DNA of 64,000 bases from Eutypa lata (lineage: Eukaryota; Ascomycota; Sordariomycetes; Xylariales; Diatrypaceae): NCBI GenBank assembly GCA_022661535.1, contig JAKULF010000019.1, forward strand, positions 310,001-374,000. The letters are read 5' to 3'. Of the stretch, positions 23,699-36,390 are shown one piece after another. The notes below the pieces were generated by a model that searched no databases, was not told the origin of the DNA, and saw only the letters and a program-made list of their open reading frames with translations. Position numbers and translations under genes: made by a program. Every line of letters begins with the position of its first letter. Within the stretch, counting starts at the first letter, position 1.

Positions 23699-25912
23699 AG
23701 GGGTTTCCCTTGCCAGTGTAGTAACATCTTTACTCCCAATTCTTCCAACGTGGAATTCCGGAAGAGACTGAGGAGGCCTCCAGATCCCATGGAGCCAAAG
23801 TTTTTCCCCTATTAAATGTTCCTCGGCCTCATTATAAGTTCCAGTCCAAGCAACAGCAATATCATAAATCTTCTAGATTGCAGTATTATGCTGGTATCCC
23901 TATCAACATTGTCTAGCAATACGGTCCTCATGGACTACATCGGACTCCTCGTCAGTTCAGGTTGAACCCCGAGGAGAACCGTCGGTTTGCGGCTTTGGAA
24001 TATTGCTCGAGGTCTTGTGGATTGGCTATTACGGAAGGCGGTTTCGTGACAATTCAAGTACATATACTACTACTACTACTACCTTGCTCCTCCATTTTCT
24101 CTCTATACCTTCCTCTTTTACAAACCAAATTACTGTATGAATACCCGAGGTGCAGAAGGATTTTTTTTCCCAGCGGATAAATATCATAGTGGCGAGCGAA
24201 ACAGATGCAAAAGGGGAAAAGAGGCTGCTGTTGGTCCAGCGATTCCCTCGTGGGCTCACGGCGGTGTGTCGTCTATGATATCGTGCGTGTCGGTGTTAGG
24301 TAGAGAGTTACTTGAGGCATCTTATACAACAGCGCATCGGCTGATGATCAGGCTTGATCCATAGTTCATCTAGAGGGGCATCGAAGATGTGATTGGTTCT
24401 CCTTTGGCTTTGTAATCTAGGCTAGGTAGGCTCTGAAGTTCTCTAGAATTCTATGCTAGACCGCTCATTGTTCGCCTAGAACAGGGGCCATGGAATATAG
24501 CCTCGTGTAACTCCGCCGTGATAGCTCCAGTCCTTTTAGGCCTTGATCATGAACCCCTTTCATCAATCAGGGAGGCCGAGGGGCTCATCTGAACTGCCAA
24601 AGAAAAAGTTCTGGGGTAGAACCATAAAAAAGGGGGCGATGATCACTATCATTCGTAAATAGTCAATGAATGTCATGCGTAAATGCTTAATTTCAGGGAC
24701 AGGAACTCCCTTTAGGAAACAAGGGGCCGGGGTAAAATTATTGAGTACTCACAATGGACTTAAAGAGGTAGTGTAGCTTGATTTATTATCGGCTCTTGAC
24801 GTTGTAGGGTGTCAGGGGACAGAAGTGACCTGCTATTAAAGTAGATGAACTTACTAAAGTGAATATATCGTTTGTGGTATTAGAAATACCCCACGCATGC
24901 CCAGTATTTCTTATTTGGTGAATAATTTAGAGAATCAGAGCCTTCTATAAAATTGTTATCTCAAGTCCAATCTACTCTGATAGCATTGTCGTTATTGGTT
25001 TCTTTGTGGCTAAATATAAGCATTGATTTCTCAGCGATATTTATTAGGAAGTAGGCAGGTTTCCTTACTTGAGAGTTAAGTAGCTTAACTAGTAATGAAG
25101 CAATAAAGTATAATGTTCTAATTATATGTCTCTAGGATAATAAGGAATGCTGGGGGGTGTTGATTACATAAAGAGCAATTGCCATGTTATGTAGCACAAT
25201 AAAGGTCTAAATATAAATGGACAATACAAAGGATCTCTTCATCGATTTTGATGGAATGTTTATCACCAGTCTAGATATTCCCATACCTCTCTTGCTACCT
25301 ACCCTCTGTGTCACATACTCGCCAAGTCATGTCCCTTGATTTGCTTATGTGCTATGTAAAACGCATCCTACACATTCAACAAATACTGCTATAACGTCAG
25401 TGGCATTCCGTCTCATCACGGCCATATTTCATAATACGACCTACATATGTGCTTAAGTGATCTCACTATGACAGTACTTAGATGGATCCATTCCACCCTG
25501 GCCATATGGCGGCATTGTACAAACTACGAAGTAGACGTCATTTTCGTCATCTACCTGTTAGATATAAAAAAAGGAATGCAGCTCGGAATCTAAAACTTGT
25601 TGCACCTGCCACCAACACAGAGGACAGAGTAACCAAACGAATCCTTTTCTGCTCCTTTTATATATATTAGCCGAAGTTGATCAACGAAACGAGTCACCGC
25701 ATAGCGTCCTAGAAACAAACATGCAAAGAAATCATTTTACTCAGCCTCATCAGAATGGCAACACAAGATGTTGCTCCCTCGAAAGCTTAAAAGGCTATAG
25801 TGCCTCTTATATAAATATCACCCATTCCCAATCTATGAGTCCCTGCTCAGTGCCATCAAATACAAGCCATTGGTAGTCAGCCTCCTTACGCTCTATCTTT
25901 ACAATATCTTCG
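23699..25912. other. Intergenic spacer
   Basis: 2.2 kb, A/T-rich from about 24600 onward. A CTA-triplet run lies at 24067-24082. Short frames (61-76 codons) show no domain. Nothing else was recognised. Confidence 0.6.
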
Positions 25913-26506
25913 ATGTCTAGCTCTTATCATACCAGACAAGCGGCCTCGCATAGAGACAGCTCAAGACACAAAGGCCAGTCTTCTAGCTCTCAACCTGCCC
26001 AGGGGATGGTGTTCCAGGTGGAAATAAACCCGCCTAAAAGAATTACCCAAGGCGCTACATTGCCATGGAATATTGTTGCCACCCTTTGTCCCCGACCTTC
26101 CGATTCAACCACAACAGCCATCTACTCAGCCACACTCGTCCAAGAAAGCCGCACCAACACGCCGTTCCAAGGAGCAGTCTTCTCCTGTGCAGATGAGTGG
26201 GTGTCGCCACATAATGATACAAAGGCCTATTTTGTATTCCCGAGAGACCTCGTTATAGATTCCCCGCCGGGAAGGTACTATTTCTCTCTATCGCTTAGTC
26301 GAATTGACGTGTCAACCGGGCTCTCAGCCCAGCTCATGAACGCCGCCTCCACCTCGTTTGAGGTGACAAGCCAGTTCGTCCAGCTCCCCAATGACCCGTG
26401 TAAGTGAACCAGCACCCAACATGAAAGCCCCACAACTCATTATGAATTAGCGACTTCAGCAGAAAGGCAGCTTCTTGCATGGCTCCGAGATAATGCCTGT
26501 CTTTGA
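25913..26506 (+). CDS. Small velvet-domain protein
   Basis: Two exons (25913-26399, 26460-26506) give 177 residues; the intron starts GTAAGT and its removal converts a premature end into the tail SERQLLAWLRDN. After a short disordered Ser/His-rich head (about 30 residues) the protein opens with VEINPPKRITQGATLPW and runs through AVFSCADEWVS, YFVFPRDL and PPGRYYFSLSLSRID, the order seen in the velvet fold (hydrophobic strand, FVFPDL, G-YRL-FSL). Velvet proteins (VosA, VelB, VeA, VelC) are NF-kB-like DNA-binding or dimerising regulators of development and secondary metabolism. This copy is much shorter than those and lacks the typical RVVQQP start, so it may be a single-domain, divergent member. 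DNA binding cannot be judged from sequence. The acceptor at 26450 is an alternative that would add three residues. Confidence 0.65.
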
Positions 26507-28723
26507 GTCTTCTCCACAAGGAGAGGGAGGAGTGGTGTTAACGGGGGTGGGCATGTCGATCTGCAAGTCAATCCGTTCTTCAAGTTGGATTTTGTCTAGT
26601 GCTATGATGCTTCACCCGCATCCTTTGCTCCCGAATTTTTCAAAAAGAATGAAAAAAGCAGGAAGGAGAGTTTTCAGCTATAAATGTCCCTTGTTCTCGA
26701 ATACGGGTACCTATCAACTAGGCCAATTCGTGTTCATTGTATTCGGGTCGGGGGGATACAGGGCTAGTAAAGTGGAGTGAGAAGGGGTGGTTTGTCTTTC
26801 GTATGTTTTTTTCTGGTATGCCCTAGGTTTACTTACCTACAGACCGGTTTGTTATGGCATCACTGCTACTGCAGCTAACTATAGCCACCATCTGCTCCTT
26901 CAATCAATTCATAGTGGTGTTCCCCTATACGTCTAACTAATAGGGTAAAATGAAAAATCCAAGTCTGCTGTTAATATTATATTGACGTTCTGCAGTGTTA
27001 CGAAATGAAAAGTAACCTACACTAAGCAGTATTTCAAGTATATGTACATGCTTAACTTATTTGTTGTCATTACAACCCAATGTTAACTACTGTGTTACTA
27101 TAACCTTATTCTTCCTGTCATTATTGTGATAGGACCGTACCTTAGGCTCGTATCTTTGCTCGGTATATTTACCTACGTATCTAGCTATAGCGGCGATATT
27201 TATTCCTAAGCTCACACTGGAATAGAGTGTGGCTACATATCAGTTCTTCAAAATCCTATTGACATCTCTTACTAGATAGACTCATGTAACGCGTATTCAT
27301 CGCCGAGTGTTATATCACGATCAGCAGAGGGCCAATGGTCACATTTGGACTTTTACCCATGGTCTCTCAGTCACTAATTGCTAGCAGAAGTTATTGGTGG
27401 TGATACCACCGAAGACGAACGGGCGCACCTCGAGATAAGACTAGATCAAACACTTAAGGGCCTCTGTTTTAAGATTGTTTCGGGAGGAAATAATATAGAT
27501 TGGATGAAAAACCTCTTGAAACATAACATGGGTTAGCTAAGCATAATTGATTAGTTTCTCATCTAATAGTATAGGAGGGGCATTACAGTCGCCTAGATAC
27601 TTCTGTTCATAGTCGACAATATCCCCCACCCCCAAGGAATGCTAATTCATATAAGGAACTTCGTAATGGTTATATACGGGCACGAAAATAGGACCGTCAT
27701 GGATTTAGAGTACAGTGGATGGGTAGATGCCAACTTCAGGTTGTATTTACACCGCTTTCAAGCACCAGGTATTGGCGCATGATGTTAAGAGACGCATGTC
27801 TCAGGAAGAGGGAAATAGAGAAAAGTCGAGTTCAATGCCGTCAAGGGGTTACTTGGAATCGGCAAATAGCAAATATCTTCATCTGGCTAAGGCTAAGGCA
27901 ATAAAAGCAATGTAAACGGTTAAATATAATTAAGCTCCTATAAAATTCGGCCTATGAACACCCCTATGATCTTTGTCTACCATATACGATACGTATCGTT
28001 TCATTTATTCAAAGGGATAATTTACTCCTTCCAATATTTAGTTCGTTTATAGATATATTTCCACGATTCAATGGCCAACAACTGTCACTCATCAGTTAAA
28101 AAATTGTATATACGTCATATCTATATAACGCATACCTACTGACGATCCCCGCAGACCAGGGAATTTGGGTAGAAGTATGACCATAGCCGATATGTTCGAG
28201 GCAATATGTGGCAAGCTTGGTCCCGAGTCCAACATTAAGTTGGTATACTTGGCTGGCTTTATGTGGTGGTATCTCACTTCGATTTATAATTATTGCACTA
28301 ATAGATAGAAGTTAATATTACTGGGTGCTATGATCTTCTTGATGTTACACAACCGTCTAAGCAGCCTATTGCCTACGGTCATTGGTATGAGCGAAGGGGT
28401 TCGGCCCGGAGATTTTCGATTGTGTCATCTTGCTAGCTGGAATTCTGCACGACAACGGCATTTAAGGGCTTTATAATATCGTGTAATGCTGTTTAGTGAC
28501 GTAGCGGCTTGCTTTAGGGCCCCAGCTCAGAGACGAAAAGAATGCACATGATGTCTTACTTGGCCCTCCGATACGTCGGAGTTATGCACCACAGTAAGCC
28601 AATCGGTTACCTGATTACGCCACAGGAACTATACACGGCGGTAAAAGTCTCTGCTATGCAAAAAGTTTCAAGGCGCTTTCAGTCAAGTCATACTGAATTC
28701 CCTCCCTTTGACATTCACCCATA
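26507..28723. other. Intergenic spacer, A/T-rich
   Basis: 2.2 kb of A/T-rich sequence between the velvet and cystathionine-synthase-type genes. Frames here are short and without motifs. No tRNA, repeat array or transposon end was recognised. Confidence 0.6.
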
Positions 28724-30545
28724 ATGACAGGAAACAGTGCTGAGGACGCCCCGTTAGGAGCACCCCTCCCACCTGATGATACTCACGTATGTACCAGCAA
28801 ACTTATCTAACTATGCTGAATCTTATGGTTGATACAGGCGATAAGCGTCTCCCTCCCCAGGTGGCAGGATGCCGTGGGATGGGCGAGAAGGGAAGACAAG
28901 ACACTCAGGGCGATGAGAGCCGGCTATCCAAGATTCTTCATCCCACTATTAGTGCAACAACTTTCAGAAGATCTTAATGACAGGTTTGGCCCTCCGGGCT
29001 CTCAAAGCATTATCTTGTCATCACAGGGGGCAGCACTGAGGTGCCGTTCCTTCATGTTATCCAACGTCACACACGGCGACGCGGCCGCTCAAATCGGCTG
29101 TTACTCCTTGTATCTCGACCAGACATCAGACCCTGGCTGTCTTTCCCCCTGGGCCCCCATTCACATAGTCTGGTTCAGTGAGGAATACTTGCCTCATGCG
29201 AAAGCTTTCTGGCAACATACAGGCGAGGGTATATCCAGCAGACAGGCAGAATACTGCTGGAAATTTGCCAAGGGTTTCAGGGTAGTGGTTGAAGATCGTA
29301 TACTTCCACTTAGTAGGCCAACTGCATCCTTGAAGCCCCATAACGGCGAGGTATTTGACGACAAGCGTTTCATACGAAACCGCATTGCAAGCTGCGCAGA
29401 CCCCTCCGGCAAGGTCGATTTGGAGAGCGACGTATTCCTATACCCAACGGGGATGAAGGCCATTTTCGATGTAACGAGAGCTATCTTACGATATTTGCAT
29501 CGTGTCACCCCGGGTCCTGTCACAGTAGTCACTTATGGGTGAGTTTATGCCAGATACCTACCCCTAAGAAATATCTTAACGAAAACAGGTTCCTCTATGT
29601 CGACACCATCAAAGTATTATCCAAGTTCGGTACCAATAATACCACAGTATACGGTTTCGGCAGTAGCTCAGAGCTTGACGAGCTGGAGGATCGACTGAAG
29701 TCAGGGGCTAGAATAGGGGCTTTGTACACAGAGTTCCCCACCAACCCTCTCCTCACTTGCATCGACCTTCACCGCGTCCGACGGCTCGCTGACAAGTACG
29801 ACTTCATCGTCGTGTGTGACGATACCATTGGGACGTCCGTTAATGTTGAGATCCTTCCGTTGGTCGACGTGCTTGTGACAAGCCTGACGAAGCTATTTAG
29901 TGGAGCATGTAATGTTATGGGGGGAAGGTAAGATCACATCGAGCGTAACAGCTTACAACGTCCAGGTCAGATAAGTTCTAATAGGGCTGTAGTGCTGTCA
30001 TCAATCCGCGCTCTAAACACTACAGGGAACTACAGAAAACACTTTCGGACATTTTCGAAGACACCTACTTCCCAGAAGACGCAAAGGTCATGGCGAAGAA
30101 CTGCGCCGACTTCCCCCAGCGTGTCAAGGGCATGAACGACCATGCTCAAGCCGTAGCCACATTGTTACAATCGAGACCCGACCTCGTGAAACACATCTAT
30201 TATCCGTCTATCGGGCCCTCGAAGCACGTCTATGACCTCTTACGCCATCCGGGCGCTGGTTATGGCTACCTCCTGACTATCGACTTCGTCTCGCCCGCCA
30301 TAGCCATCGCGTTTTACGACGTTTTACATGTCGCTAAGGGCCCGAGTCTGGGAACGAACTTCACACTGGCTTGTCCGTGCACCTTATTTGCGCACTATAC
30401 GGAGCTCGACATGGTTGCTGGATACGGCGTCGTCGAACATCTGGTACGAATCAGTGTGGGGGTGGAAAGAGACATCGTTCAACGAGTCCAAAAAGCTCTT
30501 GATGTAGCTGAGGTCGTTTTACGGAAAGGGCTCGAGGATCAATAG
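28724..30545 (+). CDS. Cystathionine gamma-synthase-type PLP enzyme
   Basis: Four exons (28724-28786, 28838-29538, 29589-29927, 29993-30545) give 551 residues; all introns are short GT-AG. The N-terminus PLGAPLP ... [17 protein letters not shown] ... GYPRFF is the usual opening of fungal cystathionine gamma-synthases, followed by a family-specific insertion and then the fold-type I PLP core: [32 protein letters not shown], and SLTKLFSG with Lys356 as the expected Schiff-base lysine, then GGSAVINP. The enzyme joins an activated homoserine to cysteine (transsulfuration, methionine route) in the cytosol. The last acceptor (29992) was preferred over a nearer TAG because only it keeps the frame and yields GGSAV. 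Whether this is the housekeeping copy or a paralogue with another substrate cannot be told here. Confidence 0.85.
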
Positions 30546-30901
30546 TTCCGTGTGGTGCTATTGAACCTTTAGGGTCGGATTGTGGTAGGAGAGTGTATTC
30601 GGGTAAGGGAGGGGGAAGGAGAAGAAGAAAATGATAATGAGGTCGGTCGCCTTTCTGCTGGGTCCTTTACCTCGTCTCAAGTTACAATAGTATTTCTCGT
30701 CCTTATCATGTGGTGCGTAAAAAGACTGTTATTTTCAGCGCCCAAACAAATATATCGTTGTAGCGTTATTCTTTCATAATGACGATATGACAAGTTATTT
30801 TTTACAAGAATCTAAAAACATCAGAATTATATGTACAAAAAATATTTTCATCATATGTTGATCCCCAAACCCTATCTCTATTCGACATTGCCATTGCCAT
30901 T
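30546..30901. other. Short convergent spacer
   Basis: About 350 nt between the stop of the PLP-enzyme gene (+) and the stop of the Ser/Thr-rich protein gene (-), so it holds both 3' UTRs. A/T-rich in its second half. No further feature seen. Confidence 0.6.
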
Positions 30902-33417
30902 TCACTTTCCGCCAGTGAACGTGTACTCCAAACAACCAGCTTGCCGCGAACCTCCGACACCACCATTGCTACCTATATCGCAACATATGTCAGCTATCAT
31001 TCACACATGTATATAATAAAACGTGGTACATTTAACCTTCTCAACTTACATTTAGTGAACGGTTCCCTAACCATCAGATAGGCCGTGTACTCCGAAGCCA
31101 AGCCGAGCGGGAACCGGAAGTTCTGGCTGTCGACCGTCGTGACACATCCGGAGACCCAAGAGACCGAATACTGGTACGAGATATCGTCATCGTCCTTGAT
31201 GTTCAGCTCGATGGGCTCCGAGTCTGCTGAGAGCTCGTCCGAGCCGTTGGGGCCTTCCAACCCGCTGAAATCCGTGGAAAACTCGTCCTGTGCGCCAGGG
31301 TTGATGTCTGCGTGCCCCGGGAAATCGGCCTCGTCGTGGCATTCGATATCCCCGACTTCGAGAGGCGTCGTGGGGGTTGGAGTTTCGGTTGGCTCCTCGG
31401 TGGTGGAAGTAGGGGTTTCGGTTGTCGAGGTGGGGGGCTCGGTGGTGGAAATAGATGTTGTCGAAGCTGACGAAGTTACTGATGTGGAAAGCGTGGATGA
31501 GACCGTGGCGGAAGAGGAAGAGGCCGGTGCATCTTGCCATTGATCTTCGTGCATGATACGCTCGTTCCAGACTCGTCGAATATGGGTGGAAGGGGTCGTA
31601 GAAGTGCCGTCCACTTCCTGGTCTGGATCGTACTCTATCATGACTCTGAACCGAGCAGTGAGCAGGTTTCGACTATACTCGGTAGCATCCACAGGCTTCA
31701 TGTATGTGTCGACCGTGACAGGAACACCATTGAAGGCGGCGTCATCGCCTGTTAGAATATCGATGATCTCGTTGATTTTGTCCTGGTACTTCTGCGACGT
31801 GTCTCTTGGGTTGTCGGCGCGCGTCCCCTTCTGCGGCGTCGAGATGAAGATCTCGACTTTACTATCGGATGGGTTGAGGATACCCCCATCCCCCGCGAGA
31901 GTGTTGGGGGCAACGGTGTTGGCGTCGCCGTCCCTAAGCGCCGCCTTGACCCTCTCCCACTTTTGGTTATCAATGTCATTCGCGCCGATAAATCCTGGCT
32001 CTAGGATGTGCGCGAACCAGATACCCTTGTGGGAGGCGATGGTAATGACAGTGCATCCCCTGATCTCCTTGACATGGGTTACATGGGCCGTGTCGCCAAA
32101 TTCCCGAGTCTTGGAGACAGTTTCGGCGTTGAGGATATTCCAGTCCAGCTCTTCGATATCGGGGCCATTGTCGACCCGGTCTATGAAGTACTCGTTTACG
32201 AACTCGGTATCCGAGAGGAGGTCCTCATCGAACTCTTGCAAAGTTCGCACTTCAATCACGGTTACGATCTCGGTGGGTGTTGCGGACCAAGCCTCGGTAG
32301 GTGACGGCGCGATGTCTCTCTTTACGCCCGCAGAGCACGCGGACTCTGCACATTGTGACCCGCAGATCCACTCGCTGGCAGAGCTGGACGTGGCTGTTGA
32401 GACGGTTGTCGTGGTTGTAGTCCCATCAACATCACAACCCGTTACCGTTTCACACGCTTTGGTCGTAATGGTCTCAATGCTCGAGGTCGTAGTTGAAGCA
32501 TCTGAAGTGAAATGCGTAGAGAGCGTGATTGTCTCAGTGCATTGTTCCACAGTAGAGCTTTCTGTACAAGACTCTGACTGGGTGGTCGATGTATTATCTG
32601 TAGTAGTAGTATCATCTGTTGAGGTATTTGAATCATCCTCCTTTTCGAGCTCGTTCTGGATATCATTTAGGGCCTCTGTGAGGAGTTCAATAGTCGGAAT
32701 AGGAGGTGGATTTATTTGGACAGCATTAGCCAAGTTACCCAGAATCGAATCAGCACATCCTAGTAGCTTTGCAGCTGAGTCCAACGCGCTGCCAATTAGG
32801 CTATCAACAAGACCTCTGTTGTAAAGCTGCCGCTTCTTGGCCAATAGGCTTCGAATCCTCCTTTCAGAGATAGCATATCTCTTCAGGGCAGTCTTGTCAC
32901 ATTGGGGCTCTGGGTCGGGCTTAACCTCTAGGCTATCGAGAAGAGCCTTGTTTTCCTCTTGGGTCTTGATAATGTCGTCGATGTACTCTTGTTTTTTATC
33001 CTCATCCTCGATGAGGTCTTTGTTATTCCAGAGATAGAGGAATAGGGGTGCTATCTCCGCAGCTTCGGAAGTGACTGCTGGACCCTCTGTGATAGTTCCA
33101 GAAGGGGCATCATACGTAGGAAGGACAGTCGGACCCTCTGTAGAACTCGTTGAGCTGTCTATGGTTGAACTGTCTATCGTGGAGCTATCTGCCGTGGAGC
33201 TATCTGCCGTTGAACTGTCTGTGGGGCTAGTAGATGAACTAGTAGATGAAAGTGTCGTTATAGTAGACGAGGTGGTAGTGTCATTGGCAAATCGTGGTAG
33301 AGGAAGCTTGAGTCTATTATCTCCATTATCTAGATATCGTAGTTCACGACGTTGAGACTGTGCTACCGGCGAGGCCCCAATAAGGGGTAGCAACAAGAGC
33401 TGCCACAGATGAACCAT
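30902..33417 (-). CDS. Large Ser/Thr-rich secreted protein, function unknown
   Basis: Exon 33417-31050, a 77-nt intron, then exon 30972-30902 give 812 residues. The unspliced frame would end shortly after the donor GTAAGT; splicing adds a C-terminus with C-NGGVGG ... GCLEYTFTGG, a cysteine-containing ending I associate with fungal secreted proteins, which supports the intron. The N-terminus is a signal peptide (LLLLPLIGAS). Two Ser/Thr-rich linkers (about 50-95 and 640-690, with STTE-PTSTTE repeats) are likely O-glycosylated stalks. Between them lies a globular block of about 250 residues containing EIRGCTVITIASHKGIWFAH and VEIFISTPQKG; I have a sense of similar blocks in secreted fungal proteins but know no function for them. 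No catalytic motif or GPI-anchor tail is visible. It is probably a wall-associated or secreted protein. Confidence 0.8.
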
Positions 33418-34974
33418 GTTGAAATGAACAAACCAGATAAGTCGTTGCCAAATTGAATGAGACTCTTAGATATCTGAATTCAAACAACGACTACTCATTC
33501 CATGATAAATAACGGATATTCAGATTACAAGGTGTATTGATAAGAAGAACTTATCTACAATATCCAGGATCTGACCTACGAATCTTCAATCTCAGGCGTA
33601 GTATGGAAGAAGCCATTCTTTATATTGAGACATGAACACCAAATTAATATTGAGTAAGCGCCTACCTTCATGCTAGCTACCCACCGCAAGACGGCGGGCT
33701 AAAACTATCAGCTTCAAAGACCTATATGTATTTTTAGTAGCGTAGTAGCCACCATTATATTCCTACTCGAACGATTGCTGCTTAGCTGGCGATCATCTGT
33801 GACGGGTATACTTAAATGCACTACTGTTTGTTATACAGTGGCTTGACCCTGATTTGGGTAATGAGCTTCAGGGGTCGACAACTACCCGGTCGCTCTTTGC
33901 CAGGATGTGCTGCTCCATAGATCGTAGGTTCTTACCTTTATGTAGACCTCTGTATTTGCCTGATATGGCGAGAGGCTCTATGCCATTAAGACGCCTCCCG
34001 GACACGCAATTTGGGAAGGAGGTCGCACAAAATATCCTTTTAGGTCTAAAGGCTTCTTTCCGCATATGCAGGTACGCAACTCAGGGAAGGGATCCGCGCT
34101 ATAATTACCTATAAAGTAGATTACTGTCATACCTACCAGCCTACATAACAGAGCTGGGAGAGGCTACGGTATAACTACATGTATCCTATGACGTACGAAG
34201 TCAACTATACCGTAATTGGGTCCGTTGATGGCTTGCATGAATAGTGGCTGATGGCCGGGTATAGATCCTAATAACGATCAACGAGTATTCTTCTGGTGGT
34301 GTAGCCGCATAGTAAGCAGTAAGCCCGCTTAGGACTCGTCGATCGAGTTCGATCACTATTTAAAGAGATCGTAGGCTGTTTTGTTAACCGCCCTGCCGCC
34401 CTGCCACCAAAGCAAGATTTTCTCATGTACTTGGTATAGGATACTACATCTAGGCGTAGATCGCACTCTTGCACTCCGCTAACTACAATGCGTTTATAGT
34501 CGGGCTGAGGCGCTAGGATGCTCAGCTGTGGTGGGGTGTAGGGGAAGCCTTGCTATGCTTGAAACAGATCATCGGGATCTGCATGGGCGAGATCAGGCGC
34601 TAAAAGCCTTGTCTTATCAGCCCTAGTACCCTACCTACTAGTAGAAGCTTATACTGCCTGACTGCGTAGTAGGCTTGTGGTACATATGTAAACTGATATT
34701 CTTGAAGCACCTAACCTTGACGATGATAGCATGAAGAGGCGCAAATCAAACAATTACCTACATGCGTAGTATTCTTACAATTACGTCAGTTCAAACCCCT
34801 TTAACAAACCCCTTTAACGCATAGTTAGTGTCTATTTGTGCCACTCGTACATACACAGCAAGAGATAAGTACTATCTGCATTTTACCCGGCCTTAACAGG
34901 ATACAGCATACACAGACCAAGCTTTTCTATCATATTCATCTAAACAAGACGGTCAATACTCCATCTAATAGGAA
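33418..34974. other. Divergent intergenic region
   Basis: Holds the promoters of the Ser/Thr-rich secreted protein gene (-) and the ankyrin gene (+). Frames of up to 86 codons (33854-34114) show no recognisable domain. Nothing else was recognised. Confidence 0.55.
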
Positions 34975-35913
34975 ATGTTGCAAATCTCCACGATATCGAA
35001 GGCGTGCCGCACCAACTCACTTCCAGAGATTCGTTCGTTGCTAGAGACGGCGCATCACCAAACACCTGCCGACTACCCCGAAATACTGAACAATGTTCTC
35101 CGGAAGTCTCTTTACTATAAGTGCTCGCCAGACATAATTGAGTATCTTGTAGGCTCTGAGAAAGCACCTGTCGACAAGCTTTCTGTCACTTACGTTGCAA
35201 GGAGCGCTAGTATCCCAGTCTTGGATATTTTAATTACACACGGCTGGAATGTCAACTGCGCTGACAGCAGCAGCGGCTGGACTCTTATCTACCATGTTAT
35301 ACACGACGATGCTACAGTTCGGTGGCTCGTGGACCATGGAGCTGATGTCGGCATCGGAGATTTCGAGTATCTTGCCAACAGCAGGTTCGAGCCCCGGCCT
35401 GCTCCCCTATTGGAACACTGTGCGTGCTGCGGGTCCCTGGCTAGCTTCCAATTTCTACGGGAGAAAGGTGCCCGGTTGAGCAGAAGGACACTACACGGCG
35501 CTGCGCAGAACGCGGCCGCGGCTGGCGTAGACCCCGCCATCATAGAGCCCAGCAAGAGGCCTGGCGAAGAGGACGAAGACTTCGTACACAGGAGAGAAGC
35601 GGGTCGTATCCTACGCTACTTGGTCGATGAGTTGAAATTGGATGTCAACGAGATGGATTGCGAGGTGCGCGGGCAGATGCCTCCCCAGATGCACTGGGGA
35701 ACGCCCATCAATTACGCGGCGCGGGAGAGGGCCGGCGCTGCTGTTGTAAGATGGCTACTTGACAAGGGGGCGGATCTCACCGTTGGGATTCTCGAATGTG
35801 AACCGGATGCCGGCGTATATAGGTATGATGCCGAGGACTCGGCCAAGGCGTCGGGCTCTGAAGAAATTGTCGAGCTTATAAGGAAATGGAAGTGTGAGAG
35901 AATCACTACCTAG
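34975..35913 (+). CDS. Ankyrin-repeat-like protein
   Basis: A single-exon frame of 312 residues. Degenerate ankyrin helices are visible: IIEYLVGSEKAPVDKLS, VLDILITHGWNVNCAD, TVRWLVDHGADVGIGD, SFQFLREKGARL, and VVRWLLDKGADLTVG with a preceding GTPINYAARERAG, which together give about five to six repeat units. The spacing is irregular, with an inserted charged stretch (SKRPGEEDEDFVHRREAGR). There is no second domain, signal peptide or membrane segment. Such small stand-alone ankyrin proteins are numerous and variable in filamentous ascomycetes and act as protein-binding scaffolds; the partner is unknown. The start is the first Met of the frame and is followed by a plausible helix. Confidence 0.8.
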   Translation: MLQISTISKACRTNSLPEIRSLLETAHHQTPADYPEILNNVLRKSLYYKCSPDIIEYLVGSEKAPVDKLSVTYVARSASIPVLDILITHGWNVNCADSSSGWTLIYHVIHDDATVRWLVDHGADVGIGDFEYLANSRFEPRPAPLLEHCACCGSLASFQFLREKGARLSRRTLHGAAQNAAAAGVDPAIIEPSKRPGEEDEDFVHRREAGRILRYLVDELKLDVNEMDCEVRGQMPPQMHWGTPINYAARERAGAAVVRWLLDKGADLTVGILECEPDAGVYRYDAEDSAKASGSEEIVELIRKWKCERITT

Positions 35914-36390
35914 TTGCCGGATTCAAATGTCACGGCACTGGTTGGCAACGCAGAGCCAGGGTGTAGTATTAGAAGAAACAGCTATCATAAAAGATATGCA
36001 CTAAAAAAGAGACGGAAAAAAGAGACAAAGAGCTTTTTTCAAGTTGCCCGTGATGGAAGCGTTATATCCAAATAGAATGATATTTTACCCCTTATGATTG
36101 TATACTAATAAGTGGTTGTATTCATTTCTAACATTGCTACTACTGTACAGTTCTAGATTAGGTAAGTGGGAACGCTTATACATAACCGAACGTATGTGAT
36201 TTGCAACAGATAAGATGACGTCGCGCCCTATATTAAGTACTTAGCAACCAAAGTTCTAAGTACCTAGTGATTATGAACAACTCAGATCAAACCACCTATT
36301 TAGACTGACTACTATACATGCCATTTTTTGTAACAAGTATACTCGGAGCTTGAGCTACGTGGAGATTGAACTTCTTGGTTACAATTAAGA
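35914..36390. other. Intergenic spacer
   Basis: About 480 nt between the ankyrin and beta-lactamase-family genes, A/T-rich. It must hold the 3' UTR of the first and the promoter of the second. No other feature seen. Confidence 0.6.

Noticed and set aside
31553..32824. 423-codon open frame on the + strand
   Set aside because: Antisense shadow of the Ser/Thr-rich secreted protein, whose repeats keep the opposite strand free of stops.
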